Positions 9,083-16,259 of a stretch of 64,000 nt of DNA are shown in pieces (position 1 is the first letter of the stretch; every line of letters starts with the position of its first letter). This DNA is from Neoaquamicrobium microcysteis (GTDB taxonomy: Bacteria; Pseudomonadota; Alphaproteobacteria; Rhizobiales; Rhizobiaceae). A program made the translations under genes and the position numbers. The DNA lies in contig NZ_VSZS01000057.1 of NCBI RefSeq assembly GCF_008180155.1, positions 1 to 64,000 on the forward strand, written 5' to 3'. The notes beneath the pieces were generated by a model. That model searched no databases and was not told the DNA's origin. It saw only the letters and a program-made list of their open reading frames with translations.

Positions 9083-11143
9083 ATGACTGAGAAAGAAGCT
9101 GCAGACGGCATTGTCGCCGGTATCGACGTCGGAGGCACCTTTACCGACCTGCTGCTGCTGGAACCAGATAGTGGCCGCGTGCGCGTCGGCAAGGTTCCGA
9201 CCACCGTTCACAACCAGGCTTTCGGCGTTGTGTCCGCCCTCGAAGCGACCGGGCGACCCATATCCGAGATCGACCTGATCGTCCACGGCACGACGACCAC
9301 TACCAATGCGGTTCTCGAACGCCGCCTTGCCAGGACCGGTATGATTACCACCGCCGGTTTTCGCGACGTGATCGAACTTGGCCGTCGCACGCGGCCGCAG
9401 CCTTATGGCATGACCGGCGTTTTCGCACCCGTCATCCCGCGCAACCTGCGACTTGAGGTTTCCGAGCGGCTTGAAGCTTCAGGCAAGGTGCGCATCCCTC
9501 TTGACGAACACGGGCTGCGCACAGCCATCGGCCGATTGATCGAGGAAGGCTGCGAATCCCTCGTCATCCATTTCCTCCATGCCTACGCCAACCCGGCACA
9601 CGAACTGCGCGCCGCCGAGATCGCACGCGAGATGTGGCCGAACGAGCACGTGACGACTGGCCACTCTCTGCTTTCGGAAGCACGCGAGTTCGAACGCGGC
9701 GTTACCGCGGCGGTCAACGCATCCGTCCAGCCGATCCTCAAGCGCTACATCGGCCGGCTGGCCGACGAGTTGCGGTCGCGCGGCTACGGCCGTGATTTTC
9801 TGGTGATGAACGGCAATGGCGGCATGATCTCCGCCCGCTTCGTGACAGAAGAGGCCGCCAAGACGGTGATGTCCGGCCCCGCCTCGGGCGTGATGGCGGC
9901 CGCCTATACCGCGCGGCGTGCCGGCTTCGCCAACGTCGTCACCTACGACATGGGCGGCACTTCCACCGACGTTGCGCTGATCCGCAACGCCCGGCCCGCA
10001 GTGTCGAACGAGATCGAGATCGAATATGCGATGCCGATCCACGTTCCGATGGTCGATGTGCACACGGTGGGCGCGGGCGGCGGCTCGATCGCTAGGATCG
10101 ACGATGCGGGGCTCATCCGCGTGGGCCCGGAAAGCGCGGGCGCGACGCCGGGTCCGATCTGCTACGGCCGCGGCGGGATCGAACCCACCATATCCGACGC
10201 CAACCTCGTCCTGGGTCGACTGAACCCGAACAAGCTGCTCGCGGTGGACAGCCCGGTCTCCGTCGGCACGGTTGCGCAAATCTTTGAAGACCGGATCGGC
10301 CGCAGGGCCCGCCTGGACGGCGTTGCGGCGGCAGGTGCCGTGCTGAGGCTCGGCAATCTGAAGATGGCCGGCGCGATCCGCATGGTGTCGGTCGCCAAGG
10401 GGCACGATCCGCGAGATTTCGCGCTGTTTGCCTTCGGCGGCGCGGGCCCGCTGCATGCCTGCGCTCTGGCGCGCGAGCTTTCAATCCCCAGGGTGATCGT
10501 GCCGGCGCGCCCAGGCATCACCAACGCGCTAGGCTGCGTGGTGGCCGACATGCGCCATGACTTCGTGCGCACGGTGAACCGGCCGGTCGCCGATCTGGAC
10601 GAGGGCCTGCTTGCCGCGATCCTGAACGAACAGGCCGACGAAGGCCGCGCCCTGATCGCCAAGGAAGCGGTGCGGCCCGAGACTGTGCGCGTCATGCACT
10701 CGGCCGACATGCAGTTCGTCGGGCAGACCCATCTCATCAACGTCTCGCTGCCCGGCGCGACTGTGTCGCGGCAGGAAGTGCAGACGCTTTTCGAGCAGGC
10801 CTATTTCGCGCGTTTCAAGGTCTCGCTGCCGGAAATCCGCGCCAATCTCGTCAATCTGAACACCTCCGTCATCGGCGAGCGCAAGCAGATCGACCTGTCG
10901 GTGCTGATCGACCCTGCCGGGCGCGAGGCGACACTGGATGCGGCGCGGACCGAAACCCGCCCCGCCTGGTTCGACGGCGAGTGGATCGACACGCCGGTCT
11001 ACGCGCGCGAGAAACTGCCGCTCGATGCACATATCGTAGGCCCGGCGATCCTGGAGCAGCTCGACGCCACCACTGTCATCGAACCCGGCGACCGGGCGAC
11101 GGGAGACGCTGACGGCAACATCATCATCGAGGTGGCAAGATGA
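9083..11143 (+). CDS. hyuA: hydantoinase/oxoprolinase A subunit (HyuA-like)
   Basis: This 686-residue protein is the ATP-binding subunit of an HyuA/HyuB enzyme, a family that uses ATP to hydrolyse cyclic amides such as hydantoins and 5-oxoproline. Motifs of the actin-like ATPase fold are visible: IDVGGTFTDLL near the N-terminus, DMGGTSTDVAL in the middle, and FGGAGPLHACALARE towards the C-terminus. Length is normal for the family. It overlaps hyuB by four bases (ATGA). In this neighbourhood a plausible substrate is the six-membered lactam 1,4,5,6-tetrahydro-6-oxonicotinate; a hydantoin or oxoproline is the alternative. Confidence 0.9.
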   Translation: MTEKEAADGIVAGIDVGGTFTDLLLLEPDSGRVRVGKVPTTVHNQAFGVVSALEATGRPISEIDLIVHGTTTTTNAVLERRLARTGMITTAGFRDVIELGRRTRPQPYGMTGVFAPVIPRNLRLEVSERLEASGKVRIPLDEHGLRTAIGRLIEEGCESLVIHFLHAYANPAHELRAAEIAREMWPNEHVTTGHSLLSEAREFERGVTAAVNASVQPILKRYIGRLADELRSRGYGRDFLVMNGNGGMISARFVTEEAAKTVMSGPASGVMAAAYTARRAGFANVVTYDMGGTSTDVALIRNARPAVSNEIEIEYAMPIHVPMVDVHTVGAGGGSIARIDDAGLIRVGPESAGATPGPICYGRGGIEPTISDANLVLGRLNPNKLLAVDSPVSVGTVAQIFEDRIGRRARLDGVAAAGAVLRLGNLKMAGAIRMVSVAKGHDPRDFALFAFGGAGPLHACALARELSIPRVIVPARPGITNALGCVVADMRHDFVRTVNRPVADLDEGLLAAILNEQADEGRALIAKEAVRPETVRVMHSADMQFVGQTHLINVSLPGATVSRQEVQTLFEQAYFARFKVSLPEIRANLVNLNTSVIGERKQIDLSVLIDPAGREATLDAARTETRPAWFDGEWIDTPVYAREKLPLDAHIVGPAILEQLDATTVIEPGDRATGDADGNIIIEVAR

Positions 11144-12888
11144 GCGCGCTCGACACCATTACGCTCTCCGTCATCGAGGCCGCCTTGCAGCAGGTCTGCG
11201 ATGAGATGGACCTGGCCTTCTCCCGTTCCGCCTTCTCGCCGATCATCGCCGAGGCCAACGACCGCTCCGACGGCATCTACTCGGCCGAGGACGGCTCGCT
11301 GATCGCCCAAGGGGTGGGCGGCCTGCCGGTCTTCGTGGGCGTCATGCAGTATTCGACGCGCACGGTGATTGAGATGATCGCGCAGGGCCGCGTCCTGCCG
11401 CCGGAAGAAGGCGACATCTACATCGTCAACGATCCCTACCTTGGCGGTACGCATCTCATGGATGTGCGCTTCGCCATGCCGGTCTGGCGCAACGGCGCGA
11501 TATTCTGCTGGGTCTCCAATACCGGCCACTGGCCCGATATCGGCGGCGCGGTACCGGGCGGCTTTTCGGCTTCCGCCACCGCGGTCGAGCAGGAAGGGCT
11601 GCGGCTGCCGCCGGTCAAGCTGTTCAAGAAGGGCGTGCTGGACCCGGAAATCTACGCCATCATCACGTCCAACATCCGCATCGCCGAGCAGCGCATCGGC
11701 GACATCAAGGCACAGGCGGCCGCCTTGCAGGTGGGGCGGGACCGGTTGTTTGAAATCCTGGATCGTTACGGAGACGATACGGTTGTAACGGCAATCGCGG
11801 AGTTGCGCCGACGCGCAGCCATGCAGATGCGCGCCCGCATCGCCGCCATCGATGACGGCACCTATCTCGGCGTCGCCTTCGTGGACTCGGACGGGGTGGT
11901 GGATGAGCCGTTGGAGATCAGGCTCGCTGTCGAGAAGAAGGACGACACGCTCACCTTCGATTTTTCGGGATCGAGCGAGCCCTGCCTCGGCCCGATGAAC
12001 TCGGTTCTGGCGACGACGCATTCGTCGGTGTATCTCGCCATGCGCCACATTTTTCCGGATGTGCCGATCAGCGCGGGAGCGTTCGAGCCGCTGGTCATCC
12101 TGCGGCCGGAAGGAACGTTCCTCGACGCGCAGTACCCAAGGCCGGTTTCGGGCTGCGCGGCGGAAGTATCCCAACGCATCGCCGAGGCCGTCTTCTCTGC
12201 CATGGTGAAGGCGCTGCCCGACAAGGTGACGGCCGCGCCTGCTGGCTCGAGCGGCAATTTCGGGCTCGGCGGCTTCGACCCCCAGCGCGGGCGGCCCTTC
12301 GTTCTCTACCAGCTTTCCGGTGGCGGCTATGGCGGCAATGCCGACCATGACGGGCTTTCGAACGGGTGCTCCACGATCGGCATCTCCAAATCGCCGCCCG
12401 TTGAGATCATGGAACAGGCCTACCCCATCCTCTACAACCACTATCGCCTGCGCGAAGGCTCGGGAGGGGCGGGCAAGCAGCGCGGCGGGCTCGGCCTCGA
12501 CTACGAGATCGAGCTGCTGAGAGGCGACGCGCGCGCTTCTTTCGTCATGGATCACGGCCGCTACGGGCCGCAGGGCGCTCTGGGCGGCGATGACGGGGCG
12601 GTCAACACCGTAACCGTCTTCCGCAACGGCGAGGCGCATGTGCCAAAGCATCTTTCGAAGGAGCAGGACATTCCGCTCTCCGCCGGCGACCGCGTTCGTG
12701 TCGGCACGCCCGGCGGTGGTGGATACGGCGATCCACGGATGCGTGACCCTCAGGCCGTGCGGCGCGACGTGGAGCTCGGATACTACACGGCCGACGACGC
12801 GAAGCGGCTGTTCGCGGTCGTGCTCGAAAACGGGACAGTAAGCGAGCAAGCGACCGTGCGGCTGCGCTCAGCTGATCTTCGCCAGTAA
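11140..12888 (+). CDS. hyuB: hydantoinase/oxoprolinase B subunit (HyuB-like)
   Basis: This 582-residue protein is the partner of the upstream HyuA subunit in ATP-dependent hydrolysis of a cyclic amide. Typical HyuB stretches are present: the N-terminal SVIEAALQQVCDEMDLAF, NDPYLGGTHLMDV, SNTGHWPDIGG, and the glycine-rich C-terminal GTPGGGGYGDP. The gene starts inside the hyuA stop (ATGA) and converges with the MarR gene, overlapping its 3' end by 21 bp. The size is full length. Confidence 0.9.
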   Translation: MSALDTITLSVIEAALQQVCDEMDLAFSRSAFSPIIAEANDRSDGIYSAEDGSLIAQGVGGLPVFVGVMQYSTRTVIEMIAQGRVLPPEEGDIYIVNDPYLGGTHLMDVRFAMPVWRNGAIFCWVSNTGHWPDIGGAVPGGFSASATAVEQEGLRLPPVKLFKKGVLDPEIYAIITSNIRIAEQRIGDIKAQAAALQVGRDRLFEILDRYGDDTVVTAIAELRRRAAMQMRARIAAIDDGTYLGVAFVDSDGVVDEPLEIRLAVEKKDDTLTFDFSGSSEPCLGPMNSVLATTHSSVYLAMRHIFPDVPISAGAFEPLVILRPEGTFLDAQYPRPVSGCAAEVSQRIAEAVFSAMVKALPDKVTAAPAGSSGNFGLGGFDPQRGRPFVLYQLSGGGYGGNADHDGLSNGCSTIGISKSPPVEIMEQAYPILYNHYRLREGSGGAGKQRGGLGLDYEIELLRGDARASFVMDHGRYGPQGALGGDDGAVNTVTVFRNGEAHVPKHLSKEQDIPLSAGDRVRVGTPGGGGYGDPRMRDPQAVRRDVELGYYTADDAKRLFAVVLENGTVSEQATVRLRSADLRQ

Positions 12889-13287
12889 GCGCATCAGCGT
12901 CGCCATCTCGCGCTCGTTCAGAGGTGCGGAGGTCTGTTCGGTAATGTGCCGCGCCAGCGGCAACAGCCGTTCGACCGCTTCCTGTCCGGTCGCCGTGAGA
13001 CTGACGACGAGCCGCCTCTTGTCCTCGTCATGCTTGGTGAGATCGACGAGGCCCCGCGCTTTCAGGCGGTCGATGACGCCCTTGATGGTGGCCGCATCCA
13101 TGGCGATCAGCGCGCCCAGCTGGTTCTGGGAGGTCGCGCCGACCTCGGCCAGCTTTGCCAGAGCGGCGAACTGAGGCGGCGTCAGCTCGCCGATGTGGCG
13201 CGCGAAAATCGCAATGTGGCGCTGGCTGGCCTTGCGCAGCACGAAGCCGATCTGGTCTTCCAGATGATAAGGCCGGTCGCCACTCAC
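12868..13287 (-). CDS. MarR family transcriptional regulator
   Basis: This 139-residue winged-helix protein (from a GTG at 13287) carries the usual MarR layout: dimerisation helices at both ends and a DNA-binding core around LTPPQFAALAKLAEVG and AATIKGVIDRLKARGL, with the wing sequence KHDEDKRRLVVSLT. The GTG overlaps the preceding stop as GTGA, which favours it; a TTG at 13317 with a GGAGG-like site would give 149 residues. As the last gene of the operon beginning at 19854, it probably senses a pathway intermediate and may bind the palindromes near 8995, 19899 and 25324. Confidence 0.9.
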   Translation of the reverse strand: MSGDRPYHLEDQIGFVLRKASQRHIAIFARHIGELTPPQFAALAKLAEVGATSQNQLGALIAMDAATIKGVIDRLKARGLVDLTKHDEDKRRLVVSLTATGQEAVERLLPLARHITEQTSAPLNEREMATLMRLLAKIS

Positions 13288-13868
13288 CGAAGGCCGTCCT
13301 CGCCCTTGACCTGCCAAGCCTCCAGCCCGCCCATTCGCGAGTGGATGCGCGGGCCGCAGGCCATGGCCAGCACGAAGAGGATTTCATCCGGGCGTGGCCC
13401 GTCCGGCGCGGCGACCTCGATTGCGTCGAAATGGCTGCGAACGTAGGCGGCATTGGTGTGGCCGAGCGGCACGTCGAGCCGGCTGCCGAAGGCGCCGACC
13501 TTCATCGCCGAGGGCACGATAGCCTTCGAAACGCCCAGCCGTTCGCGCATCGCATAACCTCCCGGAACATGCCACAGCGCGCCGTGTTCTATCTCGCCCG
13601 CCGTCCCGACGATCGCGCCCTTGCCGTAACCGTCGATCGCCGCGGTGTCGCCGCCAAGCGCGGCAATGAGCCTGTTCGTCAGCATCCGACCGAGCGGCTT
13701 CAGATCGTCCATCGCGGATTGAAGCTCGTCCGCGTAGCCACCGGCGAACGGGTTTTTCACCAGCGCCATCGCTGCGCCGCGGCGGCGCGCCGTGTCCGGC
13801 TTCGGTCCGCCGTCATGCAGGATTTCCTCGGTGAACACCGCAATCTTGCGGATGGCAAATTCAGGCAT
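13284..13868 (-). CDS. amino acid synthesis family protein (PF06684)
   Basis: This 194-residue protein belongs by sequence to the family labelled 'amino acid synthesis' (PF06684), whose biochemical function I do not know. The start MPEFAIRKIAVFTEEILHDGG and the segments RRGAAMALVKNPFAGGY and LVKNPFAGGYADEL are typical. There is no signal peptide or membrane segment, so it is cytosolic. The ATG at 13868 overlaps the stop of the UPF0280 gene by eight bases and has GGGAGGGAG upstream. Being locked between the UPF0280 and MarR genes, it probably acts in the same pathway. Confidence 0.85.
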   Translation of the reverse strand: MPEFAIRKIAVFTEEILHDGGPKPDTARRRGAAMALVKNPFAGGYADELQSAMDDLKPLGRMLTNRLIAALGGDTAAIDGYGKGAIVGTAGEIEHGALWHVPGGYAMRERLGVSKAIVPSAMKVGAFGSRLDVPLGHTNAAYVRSHFDAIEVAAPDGPRPDEILFVLAMACGPRIHSRMGGLEAWQVKGEDGLR

Positions 13869-14736
13869 GGGCCAGCTCCCTCCCCGTGGAGTTTCGGTCG
13901 GACGGGAGCGTGCCGGCCACCCGGTGCTCGCCGTTGAGAAACAGTGCAGCCGACAAGACAAGCCCGCGCCCGACAAATTCTTCCGCCACAAGAAGCCCGG
14001 CTTCCAGAGCATCGGCCGTCTCTGTGGCAGACAGGCGACTAACCGCAGTGGTTACCATTCGTGACCCCAGATCGCTGTCGGGTGCAAGGTCGTTTGCCGG
14101 CATTCGTTTGATCGCCGGATGGCCGGGCAGATCGACTGCGTTGGCGATGAGCGTCGCGGCGGCATCGGCCGAGGCAGCGTCACGCGCTAGGACGGTGACG
14201 GCATCGGCGATGCCCAGTGAATGGCTGCGCCCGCGCCAGCCGCTGGTGGCGATGCCGCGAACCGTATCCTCAAACCGGATCGTCACCCTGTCGGCAAAGC
14301 CATGGCCGGTGCCGGCAACTGCCGCCCTCATTTGCATGCCCGGCGCGAGATGAAACGAGATGTCGCCACCATTGTTGGCATAGGAGCGGTCGAGGCGCCG
14401 ACCGGATGTCATTGCCGCCAGAACCTCATCGGCCACGCTGCCGGCCACGGCTGCCATGGGCGTGATGAACCGGCCGGACATTCGGCAGACCGCTTGTTCC
14501 ATCCGCCGAGCCGTCGCACCGGTGAAAGAGCGAGGGTTGGCGCAGGCCGGACGACGCAATTCGGCAAGCTCGCCGACGAGTTCGATCAGAACGGTATCGA
14601 AACGAAGCTTGGCCTGCCTATAAGCGGCATCCACTTCCATAGGGTCGCCGAACGCCTCGACGATCAGGTCGATCGGCCCGTGATTGAGATGCAGCCGCCG
14701 TCCGTCCGAAAGCATCGCCGCCTGAGGGCCGATCAT
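13861..14736 (-). CDS. UPF0280 family protein (ApbE-like)
   Basis: This 291-residue protein of the UPF0280 family is related to the ApbE flavin transferase fold. Recognisable stretches are LNHGPIDLIVEAFG, SYANNGGDISFHL and GRSHSLGIADAVTVLA; the NGGDI segment corresponds to the ApbE-type core. It starts inside the stop of the reductase gene (ATGA). Characterised 6-hydroxynicotinate reductase from Eubacterium barkeri carries covalently bound flavin, so a role in attaching flavin to its neighbour is an attractive inference, unproven. No signal peptide is seen. Confidence 0.85.
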   Translation of the reverse strand: MIGPQAAMLSDGRRLHLNHGPIDLIVEAFGDPMEVDAAYRQAKLRFDTVLIELVGELAELRRPACANPRSFTGATARRMEQAVCRMSGRFITPMAAVAGSVADEVLAAMTSGRRLDRSYANNGGDISFHLAPGMQMRAAVAGTGHGFADRVTIRFEDTVRGIATSGWRGRSHSLGIADAVTVLARDAASADAAATLIANAVDLPGHPAIKRMPANDLAPDSDLGSRMVTTAVSRLSATETADALEAGLLVAEEFVGRGLVLSAALFLNGEHRVAGTLPSDRNSTGRELAHA

Positions 14737-16259
14737 TGTGGGCGCTCGCGACGAAGCTGGGCGAGAGGCGGCCAGGTGTTGCCAGCCGGCGCGGCTGTCG
14801 CCGTCCGCTCGTTGAAATACTCGCCGCCAGCCGCCAGCACATCCTCGACCGAGCGAACCTGCGAGGCATAGCCACCCAACGCCTCGTAATGATCCCGGCG
14901 CAGGGTGAACTCGATTGGCGCCACCAGCGCCGGCGTCGGGACATAGCCAAAGGCGTTGTCGGGCAGGCGCATCACGTCAACCATCAGCGTGATGCCGCCG
15001 CCCGGCCAGATGTACACGGGCGCACCGCCACAGGTGACATATGTCCGCAACCCCTGGACCGAGCGCGTCAGGTTCACCGGGTTCTCGGTCACGCCGGCGC
15101 GAAGCGAGCCGCCGGCCCCGCCCATGAAAAGCACGGTGCAGAGCGCGGGCTCGCAATTGTCCTCGATCAGATCGACCGACTTGCGCAAGCGATCTGGGAA
15201 CGGCTTCTCGACGGGAACGAGACCATCGTCCAGCTCGAAATAGGCGAACTGTTCGCCGGTGGTGGACACCATGAGCAGCGACAGGCCGGGCCTTGCGCCC
15301 TTCTTCTGGTTCCACGGACCGAGTATTTCCAAGGGGTCGGTAAGCGTGGTGCCGCCCCAGCCGAGGCCGGGCTCGGATACCTTGAAATAGCGACCCGGCG
15401 TCGAGCGACGCCCGATGATCTTGATACCGGTATCGGGCCAGCCAATGACCTTGCCGGCCTGATGCTCGGATACGACGCCGGTGATGTGATCGTCGACAAC
15501 CACCACCTCGTCCACCAGATCCTTCCACTGCGTGGCGAACATGCCGATGGTGGCGGACCCGCACCCCACCCGCATGCGATGCTCGGCGCGCCCGTCGATG
15601 ACCGGCGGCTGACCCGCCTGCACGACCACGGTCGACCCGCCGTCGATGGAAAGCTCCACCGCCTGCTTGTTGCACAGCGCCAGCATCGTATCGCAGGTCA
15701 CGCGACCTTCGCTCTTGGAGCCGCCGGTGAGGTGACGCACGCCGCCGAGCGACAGCATCTGCGAGCCGTATTCGGCCGTCGTCACGTGGCCGACCGGCTC
15801 GCCCTGCGAAAACACCGTGGCGGTCTCGGGCCCGATATGGCGGTCGGTGTCGATCTTCACCTTGACCCCGCAGTAGGAGAAAATGCCCTCCGTCACCACG
15901 GTGACCAGATCGACGCCTTCGACTTCCTGACTGACGATAAAGGGTGCGGGCTTGAAGTCGGGATAGGTGGTTCCAGCACCAATGCCGCTGACGAAACGGC
16001 GGGCTCGATTGACCGGATTGCCGTCCCACTCCTCGCTGGCGAGCGGGACGACCTCGCCGCCGTTTTCAACCCGGTAGTCGAGCACCGCTACGGCATCGCA
16101 GCGCACGATACGGCCACCGAAATTGCCGTAGCGATCGCATGCGCCGGTGCGCCCCTCGGCGATGTAGCACATCACCGGGCAGGCATCGCAGCGCAGCTTT
16201 TCGCCGGCCTTTGCCTCGCCGGGATCGTGTGTCTCGAAACGCTCTGAAAGCTCGCTCAT
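14733..16259 (-). CDS. hnr: 6-hydroxynicotinate reductase-like iron-sulfur flavoprotein
   Basis: This 508-residue protein matches the family annotated as 6-hydroxynicotinate reductase, which reduces 6-hydroxynicotinate to 1,4,5,6-tetrahydro-6-oxonicotinate. An N-terminal cysteine cluster, C24-x2-C27-x3-C31-x9-C41, could hold an iron-sulfur centre; further cysteines are at 54, 130, 189, 196, 233, 374 and 410. Residues 257-263 read DHITGVV, resembling the Dxx(S/T)GA-type site where ApbE attaches FMN, though with V for A. It overlaps both neighbours by four bases: the molybdenum hydroxylase gene upstream and the UPF0280 gene downstream. Substrate is inferred from family naming and context. Confidence 0.82.
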   Translation of the reverse strand: MSELSERFETHDPGEAKAGEKLRCDACPVMCYIAEGRTGACDRYGNFGGRIVRCDAVAVLDYRVENGGEVVPLASEEWDGNPVNRARRFVSGIGAGTTYPDFKPAPFIVSQEVEGVDLVTVVTEGIFSYCGVKVKIDTDRHIGPETATVFSQGEPVGHVTTAEYGSQMLSLGGVRHLTGGSKSEGRVTCDTMLALCNKQAVELSIDGGSTVVVQAGQPPVIDGRAEHRMRVGCGSATIGMFATQWKDLVDEVVVVDDHITGVVSEHQAGKVIGWPDTGIKIIGRRSTPGRYFKVSEPGLGWGGTTLTDPLEILGPWNQKKGARPGLSLLMVSTTGEQFAYFELDDGLVPVEKPFPDRLRKSVDLIEDNCEPALCTVLFMGGAGGSLRAGVTENPVNLTRSVQGLRTYVTCGGAPVYIWPGGGITLMVDVMRLPDNAFGYVPTPALVAPIEFTLRRDHYEALGGYASQVRSVEDVLAAGGEYFNERTATAAPAGNTWPPLAQLRRERPQ

